Assembly: GCA_963727955.1 (NCBI GenBank)
Contig: CAVSII010000002.1
Coordinates: forward strand, 62,001-126,000
Direction of reading: 5' to 3'
Length of the DNA: 64,000 bases
Source of the DNA: Bog-756 sp963727955
GTDB lineage: Bacteria; Actinomycetota; Acidimicrobiia; Acidimicrobiales; RAAP-2
Position numbers and translations under genes: made by a program. Below are positions 1 to 9,150 of the stretch, one piece after another; positions within the stretch are counted from its first letter, which is position 1; every line of letters begins with the position of its first letter. The notes under the pieces were generated by a model. That model searched no databases, was not told the DNA's origin, and was given only the letters and a program-made list of their open reading frames with translations.

Positions 1-1092
1 GGTGATGTGGGACAGGGAGGTGATCACCGAGCTCTGCGTCGGGTTGGCGCCGGCGCCCTGTATCCCCTGGACCAGACCGAGGACGGACAGGTAGCCGATG
101 TACTCGGCAAAGGTCGGATCGGTGTGGACGTCGGCGTACTTTACCAGCGCACTCTGCAGGGCTTGGGTGGACGACGTGTGCATCTCAGGCGGTTCCCAAT
201 CGGAGAGGAAGTCATCTCCCTGGGCAGCCTGAATGGCCGCCGGTCCCGAGGCGATCAGGTCGCCGCCACCTCCGGTGGGAAGAACGGTGGCCTTGAGGTG
301 GACACCTTCCTGCTGGAGGGCGGTGGCCAAGGCGAAGACGGTGCTGGGCTCGGTGTCGGCCACCAGGGCATCGACCCCGGCGCTCTTCATGGCCAGCGCC
401 GCCGGTCCGACGTTGGTGCTCCCGAACGGGAAGCTGTCATTGAGGTATCCGACCTTGATGCCTTGTTCTTGAGCCGATACGGCCGATGCCCGAGCTGCCG
501 CCGCTGAGCTCGGTGACACCGAGTAGCCGATCGACCCGAGGTTGGTGACCCCTTGGCTCTTCAGGAAGACACCGGTGGTGGTGTACACCTTGGTGAAGTC
601 CTGGTTGCCGATGACCGAAAACATGTTGTAGCTCTTGGGCGACAACCATTCGGAGCTGTCGTAGGCCCCCCCGACCACCGGAATGTGGTTGGACGTGAGG
701 TACGGCGCCGCTGAGAAGAACAGGGCGGAGGCGGCGATGACCCCGAACACGTGGTCCTGCTCGACCAGTTGCTGGGCGCCGGACAATGCCCCTGTCGTAC
801 TCGTGGCTGTGTCGGCCACGACGTACTTGATCTTGTACCCCATGGTGGCCGCCACCCCGATCCCCGCCTTGGCCCCCAAGACCGAAGTGGCCGATTCGGA
901 GGCCCCGGGTCCGGATGCGTCCGTCAGGATCCCGATGGTGAACGTCTTTCCGCTCCCGCCACTGGCCGTGCTGCCCGTTGTGGCTGCCGTGGTGGTGGTG
1001 GCTGTCGTGGTGCTGCTACTGCATCCGGCAAAGATGAGCAGGACGACGCACGTCAGTCCGGCTGCGAGGAGCTTGGTCTTGCGTTGGGGCAT
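1..1092 (-). CDS. ABC transporter substrate-binding lipoprotein, Liv/HAAT type (3' end outside window)
   Basis: Reading the minus strand from ATG at 1092 gives an open frame with no stop before the window edge, so at least 364 codons are present and the C-terminus is missing. The first 24 residues form a lipoprotein signal (basic MPQRKTK, hydrophobic core, lipobox FAGC with Cys24), followed by a Ser/Thr/Ala-rich linker. The next stretch (TIGILTDASGPGA, then VVADTATST and VFGVIAASA) is typical of type-1 periplasmic binding folds of the branched-chain amino-acid/amide family. AGGAAGAG lies just upstream of the start. It sits behind the fused ATPase and permease genes in the same orientation and is the likely ligand receptor of that importer. 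The ligand cannot be inferred; in catabolic islands such receptors often bind aromatic or steroid acids rather than amino acids. Confidence 0.88.
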   Translation of the reverse strand, partial: MPQRKTKLLAAGLTCVVLLIFAGCSSSTTTATTTTAATTGSTASGGSGKTFTIGILTDASGPGASESATSVLGAKAGIGVAATMGYKIKYVVADTATSTTGALSGAQQLVEQDHVFGVIAASALFFSAAPYLTSNHIPVVGGAYDSSEWLSPKSYNMFSVIGNQDFTKVYTTTGVFLKSQGVTNLGSIGYSVSPSSAAAARASAVSAQEQGIKVGYLNDSFPFGSTNVGPAALAMKSAGVDALVADTEPSTVFALATALQQEGVHLKATVLPTGGGGDLIASGPAAIQAAQGDDFLSDWEPPEMHTSSTQALQSALVKYADVHTDPTFAEYIGYLSVLGLVQGIQGAGANPTQSSVITSLSHIT

Positions 1093-1245
1093 GGTCTCTC
1101 TTCCTGGTCGTGCGTTGACAGGCAACGCCGTTTTTACGAAATGTGGGCCATAGGGGTCGCCGGTTGCGTGCCGGCGGTATCGGGCGGACCCGGCCCACCG
1201 GGACGCCGGTACCTCAACTCCTTTCATGGAACCGCCGTCATCGAA

Positions 1246-2886
1246 TCACCGAGGTAGTGGCGAAGCAGGTCCTCTCCCGTTCCGTCGGCCGGGCCGTGCC
1301 ACGCCACCGACACCGCGTTGGAGGACGAGGCACTCGTCGGCGAACTGCAGGGCCCGGTGGACGTACTGCTCGATGATGAGCAGGGTCACACCGGTCTCCC
1401 GGGACCGGGCCAGTCCTTCGAATACCGCGTCGACGAGGAGGGGGGCCAGGCCGAGGGAGAGCTCGTCAGCGATGAGAAGGGTGGGAGAGGTGACCAGGGC
1501 CCGGGCCAACGAGAGCATCTGCTGCTCGCCGCCGGACAGGTTCCGGGCCGGGAGTTTCCGCCGGGCGGCCAGGCTGGGGAAGAACTCGAAGGCCTGTTCG
1601 ATGGCGTCGTGCCGGGCTTGTCGACCGCGCAGCCCCACCGTGGCCATGCGCAAGTTGTCGATGACGGTGAGCCTGCGGAATACCCCCCGTCCCTCGGGCA
1701 GGTGGACCACGCCCGCCCGGCGGACCCGGTGCGGTGGGTCGGCCGTGATGTCCCGGCCGTTCAACGTCACGGTCCCCGACGAGGCAGGGACCAGGCCGGA
1801 AATGGCCCGGGCCAGGCTGCTCTTTCCCGCTCCGTTGGGGCCGAGGATGGCCAGGGCGTGCCCCCGTTGGATGGTGAAGGAGGTCTTGGACACGGCTATG
1901 GCCTGTCCGTAGTGGACGCAGAGGTCCTCCACGGTGAGCGTCGTCGAGGGTGTCGGCTGGTCGGCGTGAGCGGACACGGCTTGGGCCGGAGTGGGTGCCG
2001 CCGGCTCGGTCATGTCTGTGTCGCCCGAGACCGTCACTGCCGGGTCGGCCCTGTCGTCGGGGCCTGTGTCGGCCCTGTCGTCGGGGCCTGCCGGGTCCAT
2101 TTCCTCGCCCAGGTATGCCGCTTGCACCCGTCGGTCCCGGCGGATCTCGTCGGGGGTGCCTCCGGCGATGAGGACCCCGAAGTCCAGAACGTAGATCGAG
2201 TGACAGAGCCGCATGACCAGCTCGACGTCGTGTTCGACGATCAGTACCGACACCCCGTGGTCGTTGGCGATACGACGGAGCGTGCTCTCGAACTCGTCTG
2301 TTTCGGTCGAGTCGAGTCCGGAGGAGGGTTCGTCGAGCAGCAGGACCGTGGGTGAGGTGGCCAATGCACGACCGAGCTCGACCCGCCGGGAGACCCCGAG
2401 AGGTAGGCCGACCGCCAGTCGATTGGCCACCGGGCCCAGCCCCAATGAGTCGATCAACTCGTCTACCAGTGCCTTTTCGACGGGATCAACCGGCCGGAGG
2501 CTTCCGAGGGTGAACAGGTCGGACCAGATCCTGCGCTTGGCCGTACGCGTGCGGTGGGCCAGGACCAAATGTTGGCGGACCGTGAGGCCACCGAAGATCT
2601 CCGGGTGTTGGAAGGTGCGGGCCAGGCCGCGCTCGGCCCGTACCTGGGGCGAGGCGTTGGTGACGTCGTCGCCATCCAGGAGGACGGTGCCCTGTGACGG
2701 TCGGATCAAGCCGGAAAGGACACCGAACAAGGTGCTCTTGCCAGCGCCGTTCGGGCCGACCAGACCCACCAGCTGTCGTTGGGGAACGGCGACGGTGACG
2801 TCGTCGACGGCCACCAGTCCCCCGAACCGAACCGTCACCCCGCTGCAGGAGAGACGGGGCGGGAGCGGTTCGTGGCCGACGCTCAT
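1246..2886 (-). CDS. Fused LivG-LivF-type ABC transporter ATPase
   Basis: A 546-residue protein with two complete ABC ATPase domains. Domain 1 has Walker A GPNGAGKST at about 44-52 and Walker B LLLDEP at about 182-187, with a degenerate signature LPLGVSRRVE at 161-170 in place of LSGGQ. Domain 2 (about 305-530) has Walker A GPNGAGKSS near 346 and a canonical LSGGEQQ signature near 447. A Thr/Pro/Asp-rich linker of about 50 residues (265-310) joins them. LivG and LivF are usually separate proteins of about 250 and 235 residues, so this is a gene fusion. Its start overlaps the stop of the fused permease gene by four bases (ATGA), so the two are translationally coupled. It should energise import of the ligand bound by the lipoprotein at 1-1092. 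Confidence 0.93.
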   Translation of the reverse strand: MSVGHEPLPPRLSCSGVTVRFGGLVAVDDVTVAVPQRQLVGLVGPNGAGKSTLFGVLSGLIRPSQGTVLLDGDDVTNASPQVRAERGLARTFQHPEIFGGLTVRQHLVLAHRTRTAKRRIWSDLFTLGSLRPVDPVEKALVDELIDSLGLGPVANRLAVGLPLGVSRRVELGRALATSPTVLLLDEPSSGLDSTETDEFESTLRRIANDHGVSVLIVEHDVELVMRLCHSIYVLDFGVLIAGGTPDEIRRDRRVQAAYLGEEMDPAGPDDRADTGPDDRADPAVTVSGDTDMTEPAAPTPAQAVSAHADQPTPSTTLTVEDLCVHYGQAIAVSKTSFTIQRGHALAILGPNGAGKSSLARAISGLVPASSGTVTLNGRDITADPPHRVRRAGVVHLPEGRGVFRRLTVIDNLRMATVGLRGRQARHDAIEQAFEFFPSLAARRKLPARNLSGGEQQMLSLARALVTSPTLLIADELSLGLAPLLVDAVFEGLARSRETGVTLLIIEQYVHRALQFADECLVLQRGVGGVARPGRRNGRGPASPLPR

Positions 2887-4940
2887 GATCCCATTCCGGG
2901 GACGGAGGAGGCGGTGGCCGACGACGCGGTGGCCGACGACGCCGTGGCCGAGGAGGCGGTGCTAGAGGAGGCGGTGCTAGAGGACGCGGTGGCTACCGCC
3001 TCGGCGCGACGGTGCGGGGCCGTCCACAGCAGGGTGATCAGCTGCCGGAGCTGGCGTCCGGTCTTGACGACCACCCCGTCGGGATCCCTGGCCACCGAGA
3101 TAGCTCCCAGTCCGAAGAGGATGGCCGGCACTTCCGCCCACCGGACGGGCACATAGGTCTGGAAGACGCCGGGCAGCAGAGCGAAGGCCAGCCCGGCGAT
3201 GGCGGCGCCGGCGATGGACCGGACCCCCAGCGTGACCACCACGGCCAGCCAGACCAGGCCGGCGAACGTCTCGAACGAGGACGGCTGGGCCACGCCCACG
3301 TCCATGGCCAGGAAGGCCCCGCCCACCCCGGCGACGAAAGCACCGAGCGAACCGACGATGACCTTGACCTGGACGACGCTCACACCGAGGGTCCGCGATG
3401 CGGCCTCGCTGTCCCGTACGGCCCGGAGGGCGAGCCCGCTTGTGGAACGGCGCAGGTTGACCAGGAGGGCGGCGAAGATGAGGAAGACGACCAGCGCCAG
3501 GTACGAGAAGGCAAGGTCGCCCCCGGCAAAGTCCGGCCGATTGAGGGTCACCCCCAGGCCCCCCTGGCTGAAGGGGTTCAAGGTGAAGATGAGCGTCTCG
3601 ACCAGGAGCCCGAAGGAGAGCGTGACCAGGGCCACGTAGAGGTCGCCGAGCCGGATGGTCAGCAGGCCGATGATGGCTCCGGCGATGGCCATGGTGATCC
3701 CGCCGAGGAGAACGGCGAACAGCACGGGGAGGTGCCACAACGTCACGAATTGGGCGGTGGCGATGGCGCCGCCGCCGGCGAAGATGACCTGGGACAGCCA
3801 CAGCATCCCGCCCTCACCGGTCACCACCGTGAAAGAAAGGAAGGCGATGGCGTAGCACATCCCCCCGGCCACCAGCCCCAACCAGTAGGGCGAGCCGTTG
3901 AAGATCAGCGGGACGGCAGCCACCACGGCCAGGGGAAGGAACGAGAGGGCGGCCGAGACGCGACTGGAGGAAACATCGGCGGCCAAAGGCACAGGTAGCG
4001 GTGCATCGTGGTCGGCCGGGCGTATGGCCTGGTCCAGCGGGCCACCGCTCTGGGCTTCGTCGGCCACGTTCCCCGATCGCAAGAGATAGATGACGAGGAA
4101 GACCAGGATGAAGGCGAAGGGGATGCTCGGGATGATGGCGGCGGTAAACGAACTGGACGGCGGCAGGTACTCCTGGACGACGTCGGTGACCACCCCCATG
4201 GCCAGCGAAATCACAACCGCACCCACCAGCGAGCGCAGCCGCGCCGCTACCACCGCGGCGAAGGCGGCCGCCATCAGCGTCGCCATCCCGATCGTCGTCA
4301 ATCCGTTGGTCGGCGCCACCAGGATGCCGGCCAGCCCGGCCAGCATGGCGCTCACCGACCAGACGCCGACCGCTATCCGTCCCGGGTTGGTGCCCGACAG
4401 CGAGGTCATCGACTCGGAGTCGACACTGGCCCGGACGTAGAGGCCCACCCGGGTGAACCGGAGGATGAGGGTGCCAACCAGCACGATGAACAGCACGAAC
4501 CCGTAGGTGATGACCTGATCGGTGGTCACCGGTGCTCCGAGGAAGTGGAACGGCTGGTCTGAGCTGAGGGCCAGCCCCGGTGCGGTGGCGATCGTCTGGG
4601 AGCCGAAGATGAGATCGGCCACCGGGGGGAGGGCCACCGACAGCCCGATGGTGACCACGATCTTTACCAGGGTGGACTTGTCGCGGATGAACCGGAAAAG
4701 CACGGCGTAGAGGAACACCCCGAATAGGGGGGCCATGACCAGCAGCGACACGAGTCCTGCGTTGGTGGTGGTCCATCCGTGTTGGGTGTTGAGCCAGTAA
4801 TAGAAACGGGCAACCACAAAGGCCATGGAGCCGAAGGCGAAGTTGAGGACGCCGGTCGATACGAAGGTGACGACCAGTCCGGCCGAGGCGACGGCATAGA
4901 TCGAGCCCAGTGCCAGTCCGGCCAATATGTACTGCAGCAT
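2883..4940 (-). CDS. Fused LivH-LivM-type ABC transporter permease
   Basis: A 685-residue polytopic membrane protein. Residues about 1-290 resemble LivH (GLALGSIYAVASAGL at the N-terminus, ATGL-like core helices). Residues about 330-640 resemble LivM (the GEGGMLWLSQ and RLGDLYVALVTLSFGLLV stretches and a cytoplasmic loop with RAVRDSEAASRTLGV). Separate permeases of this family are about 290 and 320-350 residues, so this is a two-permease fusion matching the fused ATPase downstream. The last 35 or so residues are a Thr-Ala-Ser-Ser repeat tail, encoded by a 15-bp tandem repeat at 2908-2997, and are probably cytoplasmic and dispensable. The start ATG at 4940 opens a three-gene minus-strand operon; about 500 bases of non-coding sequence separate it from the divergent gene at 5446. 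Confidence 0.92.
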   Translation of the reverse strand: MLQYILAGLALGSIYAVASAGLVVTFVSTGVLNFAFGSMAFVVARFYYWLNTQHGWTTTNAGLVSLLVMAPLFGVFLYAVLFRFIRDKSTLVKIVVTIGLSVALPPVADLIFGSQTIATAPGLALSSDQPFHFLGAPVTTDQVITYGFVLFIVLVGTLILRFTRVGLYVRASVDSESMTSLSGTNPGRIAVGVWSVSAMLAGLAGILVAPTNGLTTIGMATLMAAAFAAVVAARLRSLVGAVVISLAMGVVTDVVQEYLPPSSSFTAAIIPSIPFAFILVFLVIYLLRSGNVADEAQSGGPLDQAIRPADHDAPLPVPLAADVSSSRVSAALSFLPLAVVAAVPLIFNGSPYWLGLVAGGMCYAIAFLSFTVVTGEGGMLWLSQVIFAGGGAIATAQFVTLWHLPVLFAVLLGGITMAIAGAIIGLLTIRLGDLYVALVTLSFGLLVETLIFTLNPFSQGGLGVTLNRPDFAGGDLAFSYLALVVFLIFAALLVNLRRSTSGLALRAVRDSEAASRTLGVSVVQVKVIVGSLGAFVAGVGGAFLAMDVGVAQPSSFETFAGLVWLAVVVTLGVRSIAGAAIAGLAFALLPGVFQTYVPVRWAEVPAILFGLGAISVARDPDGVVVKTGRQLRQLITLLWTAPHRRAEAVATASSSTASSSTASSATASSATASSATASSVPGMGS
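2908..2997. repeat. Six 15-bp tandem repeats encoding the permease tail
   Basis: Units of the form GAsGCGGTGGCCGAs begin at 2908, 2923, 2938, 2953, 2968 and 2983; the fourth and fifth differ from the rest at the same positions (GTGCTAGAG). On the coding (minus) strand they give repeated TASSx pentapeptides at the C-terminus of the fused permease. The unit is a multiple of three, so copy-number change keeps the frame. Confidence 0.9.
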
Positions 4941-5445
4941 CAGCCGTTACCTTCAGCGCCCCGTCGAGAGCGCCACCACCGATGCCGGTAGCCGAAGACG
5001 ACCGCCCCGCTCGAACCGGTAGCCCGGGCAGGCGGCTAGCGGTGCTCCGGCCAATCGGAGCCCGGATACAGCCCCGAGGGGACCGCGCACACCGCCTCCG
5101 CCGGCAAGCGGGATCACGGTGCGAACTGGGTCTGTCACTAATTCCCCCTTGCTCCGAGCAAGTACGTCGGTCACACCGCCTGTATATGGCGCGACTATAG
5201 CTTGGCGCCCACTTTGGTGCCATGGCGTTCTGTTCGGATGATTGTGCCGTTCCGGTTGGATGGTACGCACCCCACCCGCAGTGGAAAGCGTGTTGGACAG
5301 CGGTATCGTCACGGCGGAGGGAGCGAGTCGGTCCGTCTCGGCCGCCTTGGGCGCGCCCACACCTCTGGCGCCGATGGCTGCTAAGTCAGCGCTGATATAG
5401 GGTAATTGCGTGCTCCGGAGAGGGGCATTCTCGGGAGGGAGCCCC
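4941..5445. other. Divergent intergenic region (ABC operon / amidohydrolase)
   Basis: About 500 bases between the minus-strand ABC operon and the plus-strand amidohydrolase. Open frames on both strands here look like shadows without a recognisable domain. The stretch around 5385-5405 is AT-richer than its surroundings and could hold a -10 element for the plus-strand gene. I see no hairpin terminator and no clear operator. Confidence 0.5.
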
Positions 5446-6747
5446 ATGAACGAGACCGATGACCTCATTCTGATCAGCGTCGATGATCACATCATCGAGC
5501 CGCCCGATCTCTTCGTGAACCATCTCGCTCCGAAATACCAGGACCGGGCGCCCAAGCTCGTTCGCAACCAGGAGGGGTCGGACGTCTGGGTCTTCGGCAA
5601 GGTGGTGATGGAGACGGCCGCCCTCAACGCCGTGGCCGGGCGACCCCGGGAGGAGTACGGCCTCGAGCCCCAGAGCCTCGACGAGGTACGGCCGGGCTGT
5701 TACGACGTGCACGAGCGGGTCAAGGACATGGACGCCGGCGGTGTGCTGGCCTCCATGAACTTCCCCTCGTTCCCGACCTTCACTGCCCGGGTCTTCGCCA
5801 GCGACGACCCCGATCTTTCTCTGGCCCTGGTCCGTGCCTACAACGACTGGCACATCGACGAGTGGTGTGGGGCCTATCCCGAACGGTTCATCCCGATGGC
5901 TGTCCCTGTCATATGGGATGCCGAGCTCACGGCTGACGAGATCCGGCGGGTGGCGGGCAAGGGTTGTCATTCGCTCAGCTTCACCGAAAACCCGGCCGCC
6001 CTCGGCTACCCGAGCTTCCACGACGAGTACTGGGACCCTGTGTGGCGGGCCTGTTGCGACACGGGAACTGTTCTCTCCATCCACCTCGGATCTTCGGGGC
6101 GGCTCTCCATCCCGGCCGTCGACTCGCCCCCCGATGTGATGATCACCCTGCAGCCCATGAACATCCAGTCGGCGGCGGCGGATCTCCTGTGGTCGCGGGT
6201 GCTGAAGAACTTCCCCGAACTTCGGGTGGCCCTGTCCGAAGGGGGCACCGGATGGGTTCCCTACTTCCTGGAAAGGGTCGACCGGACATTCGAGATGCAC
6301 CACGCATGGACCCTCCAGGACTTCGGGGGACGCCTCCCGAGCGAGGTCTTCCGCCAGCATTTCCTGACCTGCTTCATCAGCGATCCGGTGGGAATCGTGC
6401 TCCGTGAGCGCATCGGTATCGACAACATGGCCTGGGAAGCCGACTATCCGCACAGCGATTCGATGTGGCCCGAGGCTCCCGAGGAGTTGATGGCCGAGTT
6501 CACCAAGAATGCTGTGCCCGCGGACCAGATTCGGAAGATGAGTCACGAGAATGCCATGCGCTGGTACTCGTTCGACCCCTTCGGCCATCTGTCGCCCAAG
6601 GACGCCACGGTGGGCGCGCTCAGAGCCCGGGCGGTCGGCCACGACGTATCGGTCATGTCTCGTAGCACGCGAGTGCGGACCGCCGACGAAAAGCTCGAAG
6701 GGTACCGGGTCCGGGCCCGAAGAGCCGTGGCCGCCGCCGGAGCCTGA
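5446..6747 (+). CDS. Amidohydrolase family 2 (PF04909) metal-dependent hydrolase/decarboxylase
   Basis: A 433-residue protein of the ACMSD/amidohydrolase-2 family (TIM-barrel, cytoplasmic). The N-terminus has the actinobacterial version of the first metal motif (SVDDHIIEPPDLF, Asp-Asp-His in place of His-x-His). Later motifs fit the fold: LSIHLGSSG, LSEGGTGWVPYFLERVD and MAWEADYPHSDSMWP near the C-terminus, where the Asp before YPHSD is the expected metal ligand. I chose ATG 5446 because GGGAGGGAGCCCC lies directly in front of it; the frame extends upstream to a GTG at 5410 without a better site. Two relatives lie at 42663 and 62277. Such enzymes decarboxylate or hydrolyse ring-cleavage products and cyclic beta-keto acids; the substrate is unknown. 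It is divergent from the ABC importer. Confidence 0.87.
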   Translation: MNETDDLILISVDDHIIEPPDLFVNHLAPKYQDRAPKLVRNQEGSDVWVFGKVVMETAALNAVAGRPREEYGLEPQSLDEVRPGCYDVHERVKDMDAGGVLASMNFPSFPTFTARVFASDDPDLSLALVRAYNDWHIDEWCGAYPERFIPMAVPVIWDAELTADEIRRVAGKGCHSLSFTENPAALGYPSFHDEYWDPVWRACCDTGTVLSIHLGSSGRLSIPAVDSPPDVMITLQPMNIQSAAADLLWSRVLKNFPELRVALSEGGTGWVPYFLERVDRTFEMHHAWTLQDFGGRLPSEVFRQHFLTCFISDPVGIVLRERIGIDNMAWEADYPHSDSMWPEAPEELMAEFTKNAVPADQIRKMSHENAMRWYSFDPFGHLSPKDATVGALRARAVGHDVSVMSRSTRVRTADEKLEGYRVRARRAVAAAGA

Positions 6748-6811
6748 GCGCGCTGGCCATGAGCACGAGGTGGGTCCTGTTTTTTCTGAGAAGTAGGTCT
6801 ACGATGCCCCG

Positions 6812-8362
6812 GTGAGATGGCCGCAGCGGTTGGCACCGTCATTCCTGGTGCTAGCCGTTGCCGTTCTGGTCACCGCCTGCTCGTCGATGACGAAGGCCGC
6901 CGTGCCGACAATGGCGGCAAACGATTCCTTTACCGGAGCTCCCTCCCAAGTACTGTCGGCCGGCATCGGGCAATGGCCCCTTCCCAACCACGACTACGAC
7001 AACACCCGGGACGCCGGCGCCTCGCCGATCGACGTGGCGTCGGTCTCACATCTGAGGACGTCATGGACGGTGTCCATGAAGGGACCGCTGACCACGTCCC
7101 CCATCATGATCGGCAACCGGATCTACGTCGAGGACAACCTGGGAGACGTGGTGGCCGTCGACCGCTCGACCGGCTCTGTGGTGTGGAGGAGCGCACCCGT
7201 CGGATTTTCCATCGGCCCGGACGGCGTCGCCGTGGGCTGGGGCATGGTCTTTGCCGCCACCTCGGACGGGGTGGACGCCCTCAACGCCAAGGATGGAGCC
7301 TTGGAGTGGTCTCGACGTCTCACCACCACAGCGGGCGAAGGCGTGGACATTCAGCCCACCGTGGCGGAAGGACGTGTGCTGGTGGCAACGGTGCCGGTCG
7401 GCGTCGGTGGCATCTACCTGGGTGGTTCCCGAGGGTGGTTGTTTGCCCTCGATGCGACGACCGGTGCCACCGACTGGTCGTTCGACACGGTGGACTCGCC
7501 GAACCTCTGGGGAGATCCAGCCGTCAACTCGGGTGGCGGTGCGTGGTATCCACCGTCGATCGACGTCGCCGCCAATCGCATCTATTGGGGAATAGCCAAT
7601 CCGGCACCTTTCCCGGGCACGTCTCAGTATCCCAACGGATCCAGCCGACCGGGTCCCAATCTCTACACCGACTCCACGCTGGCCCTCAACCTCGAGACGG
7701 GGCACCTGGACTGGTACCACCAGGCCACTTCGCACGACATCTTTGATCGCGATTTCATCAACACAATGATCGTCGACGTGACGGGAACAACACCACATCA
7801 GGTCATCGTCGGTGCGGGAAAGAGCGGCGTTGTGTTCGGTTTCGCCCCCGATTCCGGTCGGCTCCTGTGGAAGATCGCCGTGGGTGTTCACCACAATGGC
7901 GAACGGCGCGCTCTCGACGGTCCCACCCAGGTTCTCCCCGGCACCTACGGAGGAGTCCTCACCCCCCCGGCGTCGGCCGATGGAACGGTGTACGCGGCCA
8001 CGTTGAACGCCCCGGACATCCTGTATCCGGACAAGACCGCCTACTTCGGTGGGAAGCTGGGGACGTCTCCCGGCGACGTGGTTGCCATCAACGCATCCGA
8101 TGGAAGGCTGCTGTGGGACACCAAGGTCCCCGGCGATCCCACCGGTGGGGTGACCGTCGTCAACGACCTTGTGTTGACGGCCACCTATCAGGGGACAATG
8201 GTGGCTCTCGATCGGGCGACCGGAAAGATCGTCTGGGACCATGCGCTTCCCGGTGCGGTCAACGGGTGGATGTCGATCTCGGGCAACCTGATCGTCGTGC
8301 CGGTGGGCGGCGCACACCCTCCCGCGGTGGTGGCGCTCCAGCTGCCTGATTCATCCGGTTGA
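6812..8362 (+). CDS. PQQ-type beta-propeller lipoprotein (quinoprotein dehydrogenase-like)
   Basis: A 516-residue exported protein. It starts with a lipoprotein signal (core FLVLAVAVLV, lipobox VTAC, Cys23). The body consists of repeated propeller blades with A-x-D-x-x-T-G-x-x-x-W motifs (for example VAVDRSTGSVVW, FALDATTGATDW, VALDRATGKIVW). GGAWYPPSIDVAANRIYWG resembles the conserved segment of PQQ alcohol dehydrogenases, and SHDIFDRDF also fits that family. No haem-binding CxxCH is present, and I see no vicinal Cys pair of the methanol dehydrogenase type. It could be a PQQ enzyme passing electrons to a separate carrier or a non-catalytic propeller. GTG 6812 is the only start that keeps the full signal peptide; the ribosome site is weak. 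It stands alone, 64 bases after the amidohydrolase. Confidence 0.82.
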   Translation: MRWPQRLAPSFLVLAVAVLVTACSSMTKAAVPTMAANDSFTGAPSQVLSAGIGQWPLPNHDYDNTRDAGASPIDVASVSHLRTSWTVSMKGPLTTSPIMIGNRIYVEDNLGDVVAVDRSTGSVVWRSAPVGFSIGPDGVAVGWGMVFAATSDGVDALNAKDGALEWSRRLTTTAGEGVDIQPTVAEGRVLVATVPVGVGGIYLGGSRGWLFALDATTGATDWSFDTVDSPNLWGDPAVNSGGGAWYPPSIDVAANRIYWGIANPAPFPGTSQYPNGSSRPGPNLYTDSTLALNLETGHLDWYHQATSHDIFDRDFINTMIVDVTGTTPHQVIVGAGKSGVVFGFAPDSGRLLWKIAVGVHHNGERRALDGPTQVLPGTYGGVLTPPASADGTVYAATLNAPDILYPDKTAYFGGKLGTSPGDVVAINASDGRLLWDTKVPGDPTGGVTVVNDLVLTATYQGTMVALDRATGKIVWDHALPGAVNGWMSISGNLIVVPVGGAHPPAVVALQLPDSSG

Positions 8363-8407
8363 CCATCCACACCCGGCGTTGCCGGTGCCGACCGCTTGGC
8401 CGCTGGG

Positions 8408-9076
8408 TCAGGCGCCGGCGGAGGCCAGTTCCCCGTTCGGGAGCCGGGCCCGCAGCCAGTCGCCGAGGGCAGCACCGGCGTCCAGGACATGGGATTCGTT
8501 GAGGACCCGCGCCGCGTCGGCATCGCCACGGTCGATAGCGTCGAGCAGAAGGGCGTGATCGTCCTGGCTGCGACGGACACGTTCGGGGAACAGCTCGAAA
8601 TAGCTGGTGGGTACGGCCCGGACGGCCTGGCGCAGGTAGGTCAGCAGGCGCGGCGATCCCGACGCCCGGTTGAGAGCTCGGTGGAAACTCCAATTGGCGG
8701 CCACCACGTCATCGGCATGGACAACGGCGTCGGCCAGATGGTGCAGTTCGTCCCGTCCCGACGGCGTGATGCGGGCGGTGGCCCATTCGGCGGCCTTGCC
8801 GGCCAGCGTGGCCAGCACTGCGAAATTATCGACGGCGTCCTCCGGGGTGATGCCGACCACGGTGATCCCGCTGCGGGGCGTAACCGAGACCAGTCCCTCG
8901 TAGGAGAGCTCGAGGAGGGCTTCGCGCACGGGCGTACGGCTGGTCCCGAACTCCCGGGTGATCTCGTCGAGGTCGATGCGCGAGCCGGCCCGGAGCTGTC
9001 CGGTGAGGATCCGGTCACGAAGCTCGCCGGCCGCGCGGGCACGCACGGTGCTTCCGATCGATTTGATATGTGGCAT
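8408..9076 (-). CDS. GntR-family transcriptional regulator (FCD/FadR subfamily)
   Basis: A 222-residue regulator. Residues about 15-75 form a winged helix-turn-helix (LRDRILTGQLRAGSRIDL, then EFGTSRTPVREALLEL). Residues 85-215 are a helical FCD ligand domain, in which metal-binding histidines are partly visible (NWSFHRAL, ESHVLDAG). FCD regulators usually sense acids or acyl-CoA-like metabolites. It is divergent from the LLM monooxygenase at 9151, and a perfect 17-bp palindrome covers its own start codon (9064-9080). That arrangement suggests it represses itself and the catabolic run to its right. Confidence 0.9.
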   Translation of the reverse strand: MPHIKSIGSTVRARAAGELRDRILTGQLRAGSRIDLDEITREFGTSRTPVREALLELSYEGLVSVTPRSGITVVGITPEDAVDNFAVLATLAGKAAEWATARITPSGRDELHHLADAVVHADDVVAANWSFHRALNRASGSPRLLTYLRQAVRAVPTSYFELFPERVRRSQDDHALLLDAIDRGDADAARVLNESHVLDAGAALGDWLRARLPNGELASAGA

Positions 9077-9080
9077 ATCA
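9064..9080. promoter_or_regulatory. Perfect palindromic operator candidate over the GntR start
   Basis: TGATATG-TGG-CATATCA is an exact 7-bp inverted repeat with a 3-base spacer. The GntR start codon (9074-9076, minus strand) lies inside it. Bases following it (about 9081-9097) are AT-rich, consistent with divergent promoters. The size and spacing fit dimeric GntR/FCD operators. Confidence 0.7.
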
Positions 9081-9150
9081 GATATTACATTTTATCCAGA
9101 GGGTTGGGCCAGCGTTTAAAAAGACCGATGAAGAGGAGCGGTGGGCCGCC

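Noticed and set aside
3012..3998. Long plus-strand ORF inside the fused permease
   Set aside because: Composition is Gly/Asp/Arg-rich shadow sequence; the minus-strand permease has clear membrane helices and family motifs.
5386..6642. 418-residue minus-strand ORF opposite the amidohydrolase
   Set aside because: Shadow of the plus-strand gene, with no recognisable domain; the plus strand has family motifs and a ribosome site.
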